Part shown: in pieces, positions 16,840-26,172 of the stretch | Layout: each line of letters begins with the position of its first letter | Numbering within the stretch: the stretch's first letter is position 1 | Assembly: GCA_003818285.1 (NCBI GenBank) | Contig: RPRB01000013.1 | Location: 1 to 54,927, forward strand | Direction of reading: 5' to 3' | DNA length: 54,927 nt | Source: Myxococcaceae bacterium | GTDB taxonomy: Bacteria > Myxococcota > Myxococcia > Myxococcales > Myxococcaceae | Notes under the pieces: model-generated | What the model was told of the DNA's origin: nothing | Databases searched by the model: none | What the model saw: only the letters and a program-made list of their open reading frames with translations | Translations under genes and position numbers: made by a program

Positions 16840-18537
16840 CTACCCCTGGTCGGGAGCGGTGGACTGCCCGCCACCCGACGGTGCCTCCGAGGGGGGCGCC
16901 GCGGACTCGGGCGCAGACCCCGGGGGGGAGTCCTGGCCTCCGGGGGTCCCTCCGGAGGGCGGGTTGCCAGCGGCGGCGGCCGGATCGGTTCCCGGAGCAC
17001 CGGGGGCCCCCTCTCGACCGCGGCCACGCCGGCCCCTCCGCCGTCGCCGGCGACGGCGGCGTTCGGCGCTCCCGGCCTCGCCCGCGGCGGCCGGACCTCC
17101 CTCGGCTCCCCCGGCGGCGGCACCCTCGGGCCCGGTCTCCTCCGGACCCTCCTCGTCGCCTTCCTCCTCACCGCCCTCGTCGTCCTCGGCGGACGCCTCC
17201 ACGGGCTCCGGCGGCTCGACGGGCTCCGCCCGTTCCTCGCGCTCCCGGTGGCGCTCCTCGCGTCGGCGGCGCGATTCCTCGGCGCCGCGCGCGGCCTCGT
17301 CGAAGAAGGCGCGGTCCAGCTCGAACAGCTCGAGGGAGACCACGCGGACGCCGGTGTGCGACTCGAGGAACTTCTCCGCCAGCCCCTCGCCGGCCCAGAC
17401 ATGCACCGGCACGCCGGAGAGGGCTTCCGAGCGCGCGTCGCTCCGGAGATCACCGGTCGCGATGAGCAGCGCGGCGTGGGCCGATTGGTGCTGGAGGTCG
17501 CGGCGGCAGTCCTGGACGGCGCGGCGCTCCACCGGGCCGTTCCCGCGGTGGATGCGGATCGTCCAGCGCAGCTCGAGGCTCCCGTCCTTGCGGCGGGCGG
17601 TGAGCAGCGGGCCGTGGTTGCCGCGCTTGGCGACCTTGATCTCCCGGAAATGGAGCGCATGCAGCATCTTCACGCATGCCTTCTCCACCGTACCGTGCTC
17701 GAGCGAGGCCAGGTGCGCGCGCAGTGCGCGCGCCGTCGCCCGGCGGGCCTCCTTGACCGCGCTCTTCGCGGCGTGGACCAGCCCGTCGTCGGCCAGGGCC
17801 TCCGGCGCCGAGGGCAGCGGCTGGCGGAACACGATGCGCCCGTCGCTGAACGGCAGCTCCAGCGCCCGGGCGAAGGCGGACTGCACCTCGGCGACCGGGG
17901 CGTCGTCCCGTTCGAGCATGAGCGCGCCGGTGGGGTCGATCGCGAAGTTGGGGCGACGGCCGGCGTCGATGCGGCGCTGGTTCTCCTCGGCCAGGCTGAT
18001 GAGGAGCGCCTCGGGCTGGAGCTCGTCCGAGGCCAGCTGCCGCTCGCGGGCGAGCCGGAGCACCTCGGAGGCCGCGAGCGGGGAATCCGCCTCTCCCAGG
18101 AGCTCGAAGGCGACCTCGGGGACCGGCGGGTAGCGGCGCTTCTTGCCGCGCTCCTCCTCCTCGGCGCGGCGCCGCCGCTCCTGCCGGCCGATGCCGCGGA
18201 CGTTCTCGTTGCGCGGCTCGGGGTGGCGCTCGACCGGGCGAAGCGGAGGGTGCCCCTCCTCGGGGTGCTCGTACGGTGCGGACATCGCCTCCAGCGCGGC
18301 GGCGTCCTCGGGAAGCCCCCAGTCGGTGAGGGCGAAGGTGTCGGCTGCGGTGACGGTGACGCGGCGATCCCGGGCGCGACGGGCCATCGCCGCCAGACGG
18401 GAGAGCATCGTCTGTTCCGGCGTCTTCCCGACGTGGCTGAGAAGGCCCTGGGCGATCGACCGCTCGGTGATCTCAACCGAGGTGAGCGGCTGGCCGGCAG
18501 CCTCCAGGACCCGGAGTGCGGCCTCGTAGAAAGTCAT
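16840..18537 (-). CDS. HARE-HTH protein with a degenerate Mrr-like nuclease domain and a poly-Arg, low-complexity tail
   Basis: 565 residues. Residues 1-~75 are a HARE-HTH (HB1) winged helix (FYEAALRVLEAAGQPLTSVE; GKTPEQTMLSRLA; FALTDWG). A second HTH-like stretch occupies ~140-200. Residues ~275-400 follow the Mrr/restriction-endonuclease-like fold (EKACVKMLHALHFREIKV; AALLIATGDLRSDAR), but the catalytic Asp and Q-x-K are not present: the strand that should carry Q-x-K reads TIRIHRG. The last ~150 residues are acidic and then contain a run of nine Arg followed by Gly/Pro/Ser/Ala. It may bind methylated or damaged DNA or act in chromatin rather than cut. Starts at ATG 18537. Confidence 0.75.
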   Translation of the reverse strand: MTFYEAALRVLEAAGQPLTSVEITERSIAQGLLSHVGKTPEQTMLSRLAAMARRARDRRVTVTAADTFALTDWGLPEDAAALEAMSAPYEHPEEGHPPLRPVERHPEPRNENVRGIGRQERRRRAEEEERGKKRRYPPVPEVAFELLGEADSPLAASEVLRLARERQLASDELQPEALLISLAEENQRRIDAGRRPNFAIDPTGALMLERDDAPVAEVQSAFARALELPFSDGRIVFRQPLPSAPEALADDGLVHAAKSAVKEARRATARALRAHLASLEHGTVEKACVKMLHALHFREIKVAKRGNHGPLLTARRKDGSLELRWTIRIHRGNGPVERRAVQDCRRDLQHQSAHAALLIATGDLRSDARSEALSGVPVHVWAGEGLAEKFLESHTGVRVVSLELFELDRAFFDEAARGAEESRRRREERHREREERAEPVEPPEPVEASAEDDEGGEEEGDEEGPEETGPEGAAAGGAEGGPAAAGEAGSAERRRRRRRRRGRRGRGREGAPGAPGTDPAAAAGNPPSGGTPGGQDSPPGSAPESAAPPSEAPSGGGQSTAPDQG

Positions 18538-18577
18538 GTGGGCGCGGGAAGGTAGCGGGACCCTCAGCCTGGGTCAA

Positions 18578-18952
18578 TCAACCGGAGGGATTGAGCCCGC
18601 CGCCTTGCCTCCTCCTCACTCCGGCCTCCAACGGCTGCACCGACGCGTCCAAGATCGTCAGCGCGAACGAGACGACGGCCGGTCGGTCCGGGAGGTGCGC
18701 CACCATCTCCTTGAGGCCGTCGACCGCCTGCTGGAGCGCGGTCTTCCGCGGCCGAAGCGCAGCCGACGGCTCGACGAGCGACTGTCCGGGCGCGGAAGGA
18801 GAGCTTCCGGCTGATGGCGGCTGCTCCTGGGCGAGGATGTCGTTGCAGAGCGCGATGCATTCGTCGCAGATGTAGACATTCGGGCCGGCGATCAGCGCGG
18901 AACTGCGCTTGCAGGGCGTCACCGCCCGTGCAAAGCACCGCCACTCTCGCAT
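18578..18952 (-). CDS. ClpX-type (C4-like) zinc-finger small protein
   Basis: 124 residues. The segment SSALIAGPNVYICDECIALC, followed by NDIL, is nearly identical to the second half of the ClpX N-terminal zinc finger. The first Cys pair is abnormal: Cys6-X7-Cys14 instead of C-X2-C. The rest (HLPDRPAVVSFALTILDASV) is helical with no AAA+ domain, so it is not ClpX; it may bind adaptors or other proteins through the finger. ATG 18952 or ATG 18961 are possible starts; a GTG at 18922 would remove the first Cys. The start codon overlaps that of the divergent gene (CATG). It lies 40 bp upstream of the HARE-HTH gene on the same strand. Confidence 0.65.
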   Translation of the reverse strand: MREWRCFARAVTPCKRSSALIAGPNVYICDECIALCNDILAQEQPPSAGSSPSAPGQSLVEPSAALRPRKTALQQAVDGLKEMVAHLPDRPAVVSFALTILDASVQPLEAGVRRRQGGGLNPSG

Positions 18953-21098
18953 GCTCCGCATCCGGATCGGCCGACGCTGGACCCGCGAGCGCGGGACCGC
19001 CCCGCACGATTCGGTGTCTCTCGAGCTGGACGGGGTCGCCCTGGTCGACGGGGCCGAGGACGAGCCGCTCCTCCCGCTGGTCGAGGCCCTCCTCGGATGC
19101 ACCGGCGCCCTCGCGCGCGGCACGGCGATGGCCGACGTCTCGCTGCCGGAGTCGGGGCTCGTCCTCTGTCTGGAGAACACCGAGGACGGGTGCGCCTTGC
19201 GCATCGCGTCGCTCGCCCGGCCCGCGCGGCTCGTGCGCCGCGTGCGGCTCGACTGGTCCGAGTGGTGCGAGGCCGTGGTGCGGATGGGCGAGCAGTTCCT
19301 CAGCGACCTCGAGGAGTCCCCCGTCCCTGCGGCGAGCCGGCGCGCGGTCCGCGAACGCCTCCGCGCGCTCCGGCATCCCTCGCGCCTGGCGCCGCCACGG
19401 CCGGCGGCCCCGCTCGGCGTCCGCCTCGGCGCGTCCGGCCGGGCGCTGGTGCTGCAGCTGACGGACGGCTCGGGACTGCTCGAGCGAGCCCCGCGCGGAC
19501 ACGCCGCCGCGCTGGGGGCGCTCCTCGGCTCGGGGCGCATCTGGGTCTCCGGCGCGCCGGAGGGCTGGCAGCTCAAGGGACCCGTGCTCCTCCACGTGCT
19601 GGAGCTGGTTCGCTGCGGCGAGGAGGTGCAGCGGGCGCTGGGAACGAGCGTCGAGACGATCGAGATCCATCTGCCGGACGGACCCTCCCGGGTGTCCCTG
19701 CGGAGTCCGGGGTGGACGCTGGGCAAGGAGACCCTTCCCTGGTCCGCCGAGGACGTCGCCCGGGCGCTGCTCTCGCTCGGCGCCTCCGCCGCGCGCGCGG
19801 TGCGCTGGGCGATTCCGGGCCAGCGGAGGAACCCGCACCTGGAAGAGCTCGTCGCGCGGTCCGAGGCGGGCCTGGCGCTCCTCCGTCCCCTGACCGGCGA
19901 GAAGCGGGAACGTGCCCCGGTCAAGCGGCGAAGGCCCGCCCGCGCCACCCGGGCGGTCCGGCCGCTGCGGCGCGAGGGCAGCATCCGTCGCCTTCGCTTC
20001 CTTCCGGTAGCGCATGCCCCGGGCCTCGCCGGCCCGGGCCCGGCCACGCTGGTCGCGACGGACGCGAGCGTCGTCCTCGTCTCCGACCGCGGGATGGACG
20101 TGGTCGGCTGGGACGGAAAGCTGCGGCTGCACCGGCCCACCCCACGGGGGGGCGCCGCCGCTCCCGAGGGTCGCGCCGTCGCCGCCACGCGCAGTCGCCT
20201 CTACGGCTACGGTCCGCAGGACGCCAATCCCCGCTGGTTCCAGCCACACGACGGCGCGGCACTGGACCCGGTGGCCATCACTGCCGAGCAGCTGCTCCTC
20301 TTCGGCGTCGAGCGGCGGGGGGTGCGCGCGGTGGACGTGCTCACCGGCCGGGAGCGCTGGTCCTTCCTGCCGGCGCGGACGCGGCGGCTCCACCTCGCGC
20401 TCTCCGGCGTCACCGTCCTCGCTGCCTCGGAATCGGGCGTCCTCACCGGGCTCGACCTCCATGACGGCACGGTGCGCTTCCGCGTGGCCGCCCCCCTGCC
20501 CTTCACCGGCCCCGCGCTGTCGTGGGGACCGGTGGTGCTGGTCCCCCTCGGGCGCGAGGACCGTTCGGCGCTGCTCGCGCTGGACCCGGTGCTCGGCGAG
20601 GTGCGCTGGCTCACCGAGCTCCCCCTGCACCAGGCCGTGGCCCCCACCGCCGGCGGCGCCCGCGCGTGGATCGCCGGGCTGCACGAGGACCGCCCCACCC
20701 TGGCCTGCCTCGACGTGCGGGGCCGGGTGCTCTGGCAGCGCGCGGTCGCGGTGCCGGACCGACCGGCGGGCCTGCTCCGCGCGGGCGCGGAGCTGCTCGT
20801 GGTGGGCACGAGCGGCGCCGCGGTCCGGGTCCGGCGCGACGGGAAGCCGGTGTGGCGCGCGGGGGCGGCGGGGGTCGCGCCGGCCGCAGTGCCGCCCGCC
20901 CTCGAGCACGGCGTGGTGCTCGCCGCTGGCCCGGTGGTCCGCGCGATGGACGTGCGCAACGGGCGGGTGCTGGCCGAGCTCCCCGCGGGTCGCGGGGTGC
21001 GGGCCATGGCGGTGAGCCCGCGCCTCGACGTGGCGCTGCTGGACGAGTCCGGCGACCTGGCCATCCACTGCCTGGCCAGCCACTTCGCCGTGCTCTAA
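18951..21098 (+). CDS. PQQ-like beta-propeller repeat protein with an unknown N-terminal domain
   Basis: 715 residues from ATG 18951. Residues ~340-715 contain outer-membrane-BamB/PQQ-type propeller blades, each with strands of the kind VRAVDVLTGRERWSF, VLTGLDLHDGTVRF, LLALDPVLGEVRWL and VRAMDVRNGRVLAE. Residues 1-~330 have no recognised family, being strand- and Leu/Ala/Arg-rich. There is no signal peptide, so it may be cytoplasmic, unusual for this propeller type. ATG 18951 overlaps the divergent zinc-finger start and lacks a ribosome binding site; GTG 19014 in the same frame is an alternative that would free the overlap. Function unknown. Confidence 0.75.
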   Translation: MLRIRIGRRWTRERGTAPHDSVSLELDGVALVDGAEDEPLLPLVEALLGCTGALARGTAMADVSLPESGLVLCLENTEDGCALRIASLARPARLVRRVRLDWSEWCEAVVRMGEQFLSDLEESPVPAASRRAVRERLRALRHPSRLAPPRPAAPLGVRLGASGRALVLQLTDGSGLLERAPRGHAAALGALLGSGRIWVSGAPEGWQLKGPVLLHVLELVRCGEEVQRALGTSVETIEIHLPDGPSRVSLRSPGWTLGKETLPWSAEDVARALLSLGASAARAVRWAIPGQRRNPHLEELVARSEAGLALLRPLTGEKRERAPVKRRRPARATRAVRPLRREGSIRRLRFLPVAHAPGLAGPGPATLVATDASVVLVSDRGMDVVGWDGKLRLHRPTPRGGAAAPEGRAVAATRSRLYGYGPQDANPRWFQPHDGAALDPVAITAEQLLLFGVERRGVRAVDVLTGRERWSFLPARTRRLHLALSGVTVLAASESGVLTGLDLHDGTVRFRVAAPLPFTGPALSWGPVVLVPLGREDRSALLALDPVLGEVRWLTELPLHQAVAPTAGGARAWIAGLHEDRPTLACLDVRGRVLWQRAVAVPDRPAGLLRAGAELLVVGTSGAAVRVRRDGKPVWRAGAAGVAPAAVPPALEHGVVLAAGPVVRAMDVRNGRVLAELPAGRGVRAMAVSPRLDVALLDESGDLAIHCLASHFAVL

Positions 21099-21184
21099 GT
21101 CACGGCGGCCGCGTCCCAGGTCCTACGTCAGAACGCTCAGGCCCGCAGTCGTCGCGACCAGGACGGCCGCAGCGAGAGTGGCGA

Positions 21185-22162
21185 CTACTTCTGGCCCTTG
21201 CGGGCGGCCACCGCGGGGTCGATCTCCTCCTCGCTCCGCGTGGTCACCGTGGCCCCTTCCCAGGCCTCGCCCGCCTTGAGCTTCCAGTCGTCCGGCACCG
21301 GCAGCTTCCAGCTGTACTGGGCGTTGATGTCCCCGCCGGTCGGCGCGTGCGAGCGCACCGCGACCAGCATCTCCATCTGACTCACGTTGGCCGGCACCGG
21401 ATCGAGCTCGTACTGGCCGAGCACGGTCTGGGGCGGGAACTCGGCGATGAGGCGCTCGGGGTAGTCGTTGCGCATTCCGGGGTTGCCGGTGCTCATCTCG
21501 CCGTAGAGCTTCCCCTTGTCGTCCAGGAGCCGGAAGGTGGTGGCGAACTCGGCCCAGGTGAGCACTCGCTTCACGCCGCTCCGCTCGTCCTCGCGCGTCT
21601 CGCGCTGGGCGCCCCAGAGCACGAGCGGGAAGCGGATCTTCGGCTTGTTGCCCACCATCACCACGTCGGCCGACACGATGTCGAGGCGGAGCCCCTTGTC
21701 CGTGCCGGTGAGCACCGGGGCGTACTTGCCGGTGCGCATCCGGTCGAACATCGCCTTCTCCCACTCCCAGAAGGCCTTGCGGTTGACCGGATTCGCCATG
21801 GGCCCGCGCGGGCGGCCGTCCGGGAGCTGCGGCAGCTCCGCCTCGGCCTGGGCCTTCGCCTTGCGTTCCATGTCCTTCAGGTAGTCGTCGTAGGCGGGGT
21901 TGCCGCCGAACTTCGCGTGCTGGGCCGAGACCTGCTCGAAGTACCAGCGCAGGTAGCCCTTGATGTCGTTCTTGTACGACTCGGCGTCGGGGTTGCTGCG
22001 GATCCACCCCGCCCGCTCCAGCGCCTCGGTCCGGAGCCGGAGCGCGGCGATCTCCTTGCCCGCCTGCGCCTGCGCTTCGGTGGCGCGGCGGTACCCCACG
22101 ACTCCAGCCGCGCTGAAGCCGACGATCACCACCAGGAGGACGATGGCCAGGTTGCGGTTCAT
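21185..22162 (-). CDS. Membrane-anchored protein, last gene of the exporter/DUF692 operon
   Basis: 325 residues. One N-terminal membrane segment (residues 4-24, NLAIVLLVVIVGFSAAGVVG) with no cleavage site suggests an inner-membrane anchor with a large periplasmic part. A short helical stretch (~28-50) follows, then Trp/Tyr-rich sequence (YLRWYFEQVSAQHAKFGG) and a strand-rich C-terminal domain (IRFPLVLWGAQRE; QYSWKLPVPDDWKLKAGEAW). No family recognised. The ATG start overlaps the stop of the DUF692 gene (ATGA, 22159-22162), so it is the end of the operon that begins at 30271. A periplasmic partner of the exporter or of the modified product is possible. Confidence 0.7.
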   Translation of the reverse strand: MNRNLAIVLLVVIVGFSAAGVVGYRRATEAQAQAGKEIAALRLRTEALERAGWIRSNPDAESYKNDIKGYLRWYFEQVSAQHAKFGGNPAYDDYLKDMERKAKAQAEAELPQLPDGRPRGPMANPVNRKAFWEWEKAMFDRMRTGKYAPVLTGTDKGLRLDIVSADVVMVGNKPKIRFPLVLWGAQRETREDERSGVKRVLTWAEFATTFRLLDDKGKLYGEMSTGNPGMRNDYPERLIAEFPPQTVLGQYELDPVPANVSQMEMLVAVRSHAPTGGDINAQYSWKLPVPDDWKLKAGEAWEGATVTTRSEEEIDPAVAARKGQK

Positions 22163-23685
22163 GTCGGACCGGAAGTCTCCCCCGGTGCCCCGGGCGGGTC
22201 CAGCCCACGCTCTCCCACCTCCAGCCGGCCCCGGTTCCACCGCGCATGCACCCACCAGGGACGTGTGGGAGCACGGCGGACCGCCTGCGCCAACCCCTCC
22301 AGCGCGCCCTCCGGCACCACGCCCTCCCCCAGGGCCCGCGCCGCGAGGTGCCGGCGGAGCGCGTGCGCGGCGAAGAGCGCCTCGCCGAGATCCGCGGCGA
22401 AGACGCCGCTCCTCCCGCCGGGGGCACGCGCGAGACCCTGGGCCCAGGTGTCGAAGGCGAGCGCCGTCGCCAGCTCCGGCGCGCCGGACCCGCGCACCTC
22501 GGCCCGCGCCCAGCCGGCCCAGGCCGTGTCGAGGGGCTGGCCGGCGGCGAACGCGTTCCGGAACGCATCCGACCCGAGGAACCGCTCCAACGCTGCCCGT
22601 GAGGGCGCCAGCAGCGGACGCGACAGCGGCCAGCGCGCATCGAGCGCCTCCATCGTCACCGCCAGCCGCAGCCCCTGCTCGGCCCGGACCCCCACCGGGT
22701 CCTCGGTCGGCGTCGCCCGCCCGTGCACCTGGTCGAATCGTCGCCAGGCCAGGTCGGCCGCGTGCGCCGGCAGCGGCGGGGCTGGACCGCGAGGAGGCGG
22801 CAGCTCGATGGCCGCGCGCTCGGCCACGGGCTCAAGCATCATCCGGAGCGTGGCCAGCGTGCGGCGGGCGGCGCTCGCCGGGTGCCCGTCGCCCTCGAAC
22901 ACCAGCGCCCGCAGCGCCCGGCACCGCGGCAGCACCTCGGCGAGCAGGGCCAGCACCTCGCTCCGGAGCGGTTGTCCGTGGTCGTCCATGTAGACCCCGC
23001 GGCCGTCCGGCGTGTGGGTGATGACCGCCCCCGCCACGTGCACCTCGATCACCGCCTCGAAGGGAAAGCCGTCGAGCCCGGTCTCGAGCGGGAGCCGGGA
23101 CGCCAGCTGCGCCGCGACCAGGTGGCCCACGTCGAGCACCAGCGGGCACCCGGTGCGGGCGTGGAGCTGGCCCATGAAGTCCAGGACGTGCAGCGGCCCG
23201 TCCCGGCGCACCACCACCGGGTTCTCGAGCGCCAGCGGGACCGACAGCGCCGAGGCCACGTGGAGCGCATGCGCGCAGGCCACCTCCAGCCCCGCCGGGC
23301 TGAACGGCGGCGGGAGGTAGAGATAGCCGGGCAGCGCCTGCCCTCGGACGTGCCACCAGGCCACGTCGTTCCCCACCCAGGGCGAGCCCACCGCGCGGGC
23401 ATGCGCGTCGAGCGCGACCAGCCGCTCGGCCGGCTCGAGCTCGGGCCCGGCCAGGTTGAGATGGACCGGATGGAAGAGGACCGGGAGCCGCGCCCGCGCG
23501 TCGAGGAGCGCTCCGAAGAGCCCCGCCTGCTGCTTCGCCTGCTCGAGCTCGAGCGGCGCGCTGTACTCCACGAGGTCGAACAGCCCCGGCGTGGCGGCGT
23601 GCAGCGCCCAGGGGTCCGGCTCGACGGCCGGATCGAGGTTGCTGGAGAGGCCGAGCCCGAGGAAGGGCAAAGCGCGTGCGTACAC
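22159..23685 (-). CDS. DUF692 (MbnB/TglH-family) metalloenzyme-like protein with a long C-terminal extension
   Basis: 508 residues. Residues ~1-280 match the DUF692 TIM-barrel family: LGLGLSSNLD at the start, LFHPVHLNL, LALENPVV, LVLDVGHLVAAQL and EVHVAGAV with DDHGQPL, which supply the His/Asp/Glu metal ligands typical of the family. Members such as MbnB and TglH are multi-iron enzymes that modify Cys in peptide precursors. Residues ~300-508 are an added Ala/Leu/Arg-rich helical region not found in simple family members; a fused partner domain of the MbnC/HvfC kind is one possibility I cannot confirm. GTG 23685 starts 13 bp after the permease stop. No precursor peptide gene is adjacent. Confidence 0.85.
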   Translation of the reverse strand: MYARALPFLGLGLSSNLDPAVEPDPWALHAATPGLFDLVEYSAPLELEQAKQQAGLFGALLDARARLPVLFHPVHLNLAGPELEPAERLVALDAHARAVGSPWVGNDVAWWHVRGQALPGYLYLPPPFSPAGLEVACAHALHVASALSVPLALENPVVVRRDGPLHVLDFMGQLHARTGCPLVLDVGHLVAAQLASRLPLETGLDGFPFEAVIEVHVAGAVITHTPDGRGVYMDDHGQPLRSEVLALLAEVLPRCRALRALVFEGDGHPASAARRTLATLRMMLEPVAERAAIELPPPRGPAPPLPAHAADLAWRRFDQVHGRATPTEDPVGVRAEQGLRLAVTMEALDARWPLSRPLLAPSRAALERFLGSDAFRNAFAAGQPLDTAWAGWARAEVRGSGAPELATALAFDTWAQGLARAPGGRSGVFAADLGEALFAAHALRRHLAARALGEGVVPEGALEGLAQAVRRAPTRPWWVHARWNRGRLEVGERGLDPPGAPGETSGPT

Positions 23686-23698
23686 GGTCGCTGGGAGC

Positions 23699-24949
23699 CT
23701 ACTCGCTCCGCATCGCCTCGACCGGGTCCAGCTGCGCCGCGCGTGCCGCGGGGTAGATGCCGAACACCAGCCCGACCCCGCTGCTCATCGCCAGCGCCAG
23801 CGCGATCGCCCAGGGAGGAACCGTCATCGGGAAGCCGAAAGCCCAGCGCCCGAGCGCGGTCAGCGACAGCCCGAGCACGAGACCCAGCACTCCGCCGAAC
23901 AGCGAGAGGGTCACCGCCTCCAGAGCGAACTGGCCGAGGATCCGCCGCCGCTTCGCGCCCAGCGCCTTGCGGATGCCGATTTCCCGGGTCCGCTCGGTCA
24001 CGCTCACCAGCATGATGTTCAGGATGCCGATCCCGCCCACCACCAGAGACAGGAGGCAGATCCCGAAGCTGGCCGCGGTGATGACGTTGCTCAGGTTGTT
24101 GAAGGTCCGGGTCATGGACTCGTTGGTGTCCACCTCGAAGTTGTTCGGGGCGTCGGGCTTGACGTTCCGCCGCATGCGGAGCAGCGCGGTCACCTCGTCC
24201 TGCGCCCTCCGGAGCTGGGTGGGGTCGGTGGTCTGGACGTTGATCCGCAGGCTGCGGTTGCGACCGAAGAGGTCCAGCGCGTTCGGAAGCGGGAGCACGA
24301 CCATGCTGTCTGCGTTGAACACCCCGAAGATCTTCCCCCGCTTCTCCAGCACGCCCACCACCTGGAAGACGCGTCCCCGGATCCGCAGCTCGCGCCCGAG
24401 TGGGTTCTGGCCGGGAAACAGCCGGTCGGCGACGTCGAGACCCACGACCGCGACCGAGCGGGCCTCCTCCACCTCGTTGATCGAGAAGAATCGTCCCGCG
24501 GAGACGGACCGGCCGCTGGTGTCGATCCACTCGGCGGTCGCCCCCTGGACGATGACGTTGGGCTGGGTCTCGGCGATGGCGCTGGAGATCTTGTTGGGTC
24601 CGAGCCAGGTCTGCGCCGACGCGGTGGTCACCGACGGGCACCCCTCGCGGACCGCGCGCAGGTCAGCGAGGCCGATGTTCGGCCGGCGCTGGAAGCGCCT
24701 CCAGTCCATCCGGCCCAGGTTGATGCCCGCCGGCCACTTGGAGACGCTGAACACGTTCGCCCCCAGGTTGGAGAGGTCGGTCGTCACCTTCGACCGCAAT
24801 CCTTCCACCAGGGCCATCATGGTGATGACGGTGGTGACGCCGATGACCACGCCAAGGAGCGTGAGCAGGGACCGGAGCGGGTTCGCGGCCAGGGTGCCCA
24901 CCGTGAGCCTGAGGTTGTCCCAGAGGGCGATGAAGCGCGGGCCCTTCAT
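23699..24949 (-). CDS. FtsX/MacB-type ABC transporter permease (second copy)
   Basis: 416 residues with the MacB topology: one N-terminal membrane helix (LLTLLGVVIGVTTVITMMAL), a ~200-residue periplasmic MacB_PCD domain (VSAGRFFSINEVEEARSVAV; LFPGQNPLGRELRI), then three C-terminal helices with the FtsX hallmark GIGILNIMLVSVTERTREIG and ALGAKRRRI. Membrane-bound partner of the ATPase at 26169; with the other permease it probably forms a heterodimer that moves substrates by mechanotransmission through MacA and TolC. Start ATG 24949 overlaps the upstream permease stop (ATGA). Confidence 0.93.
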   Translation of the reverse strand: MKGPRFIALWDNLRLTVGTLAANPLRSLLTLLGVVIGVTTVITMMALVEGLRSKVTTDLSNLGANVFSVSKWPAGINLGRMDWRRFQRRPNIGLADLRAVREGCPSVTTASAQTWLGPNKISSAIAETQPNVIVQGATAEWIDTSGRSVSAGRFFSINEVEEARSVAVVGLDVADRLFPGQNPLGRELRIRGRVFQVVGVLEKRGKIFGVFNADSMVVLPLPNALDLFGRNRSLRINVQTTDPTQLRRAQDEVTALLRMRRNVKPDAPNNFEVDTNESMTRTFNNLSNVITAASFGICLLSLVVGGIGILNIMLVSVTERTREIGIRKALGAKRRRILGQFALEAVTLSLFGGVLGLVLGLSLTALGRWAFGFPMTVPPWAIALALAMSSGVGLVFGIYPAARAAQLDPVEAMRSE

Positions 24950-26172
24950 TCGTACCGGAGCGCCTCCACCGGGTCGAGCCGGGCGGCCCGGGCCGCGGGC
25001 CAGATGCCGAAGATCAGTCCGACCGTTGCGGCGAAGAGAATACCTCCGAGCACGGTGAGCGGCTGCACCGCGGCGGCGAGGCTGGTCACCAGCGAGACCA
25101 CCTTCGCCACACCGAGCCCGAGGGCCGTGCCGATGGCGCCACCGACCGCCGAGATCAGCGAGGCCTCGAACAGGAACTGCACCACGATGGTGCGCCGGCG
25201 CGCTCCGAGCGCCCGGCGGATGCCGATCTCCCGGGTCCGCTCGCGCACGCTCACCAGCATGATGTTCATGATCCCGATCCCACCCACCAGCAGGGTGATC
25301 AGCCCTACCCCCACCGCCACCCCGTAGAGGGCGCTGGTGAGCTGGCGGTAGGTGTCGGCCAGCTGCTCGGTGCGATTGACGCTGAAGTCGTCCGCGCTGC
25401 CTGGGGGCACGCTCCGCAGGCGGCGCATGATGCCGACGACCTCGTCCTCCAGCTTGTCGAGCTGGTCGGCGTCGTCCACCGCGACGTCGATCTGGAAGTC
25501 CCGCTTGCCGTAGACGGCGAGGAAGGTCTTGAAGGGGATGAGGACCAGGAGATCCATGCTCTGGCCGAGGATCTGTCCCTTCTTTCCCAGCACGCCGATC
25601 ACCCGGTACGGTCGGTTGTCCAGCCGCACCGACTCGCCGAGGGCACTGCGTCCGGGGAAGAGTCGCTCGGCGACCTCGGAGCCGAGCACCGCCACCTGCC
25701 GCTCGGCGTCGCTGTCAGCATCGGTCAGGAAGCGGCCAACCGGCACCTCGTAGCCCCAGACCTTCTGGAAGTCCGCGAGCGTGCCGATCAGGTCGACGCC
25801 GCTCACGCTCTCGTCCCCGACGGTGAGCTCACGTCCGTCCTCGTTCACCTCCGGGACCACCGCGGTCGCCAGCTGCGACTGCTGGAGGAGGCCCTGCATC
25901 TGAGCGATGGTGAGCTGCTTCCGGTTCCGGTAGCGCCACCAGTCCCCGGTCATGACGTAGGGACGGCGGGAGATGTTGAGGGAGGCGGTCCCCAGGGACG
26001 CGAGCTGCCGCGCGAAGGCGCCGTTCAGGCCCTGGATGATGCCCACGATCGCCAGGAGCGTGGCCACCCCGATGCCCACCGCGGTGAGGGTGAGCAGGGT
26101 CCGGAGCCGGTTCACCCCCAGGGTGCGCAGGGCGATCCGCCCTCCCTCCAGCAGATCGACGCGGAGGCTCAC
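24946..26172 (-). CDS. FtsX/MacB-type ABC transporter permease (first copy)
   Basis: 408 residues with the same plan as the following gene: N-terminal helix ([20 protein letters not shown]), periplasmic domain with [20 protein letters not shown], and three C-terminal helices around [20 protein letters not shown]. It ends [10 protein letters not shown], the usual permease C terminus, and the second permease ends LDPVEAMRSE, so the two are diverged duplicates. GTG 26172 overlaps the ATPase stop (GTGA). Two different permeases with one ATPase is less common than the single fused MacB. Confidence 0.93.
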   Translation of the reverse strand: MSLRVDLLEGGRIALRTLGVNRLRTLLTLTAVGIGVATLLAIVGIIQGLNGAFARQLASLGTASLNISRRPYVMTGDWWRYRNRKQLTIAQMQGLLQQSQLATAVVPEVNEDGRELTVGDESVSGVDLIGTLADFQKVWGYEVPVGRFLTDADSDAERQVAVLGSEVAERLFPGRSALGESVRLDNRPYRVIGVLGKKGQILGQSMDLLVLIPFKTFLAVYGKRDFQIDVAVDDADQLDKLEDEVVGIMRRLRSVPPGSADDFSVNRTEQLADTYRQLTSALYGVAVGVGLITLLVGGIGIMNIMLVSVRERTREIGIRRALGARRRTIVVQFLFEASLISAVGGAIGTALGLGVAKVVSLVTSLAAAVQPLTVLGGILFAATVGLIFGIWPAARAARLDPVEALRYE

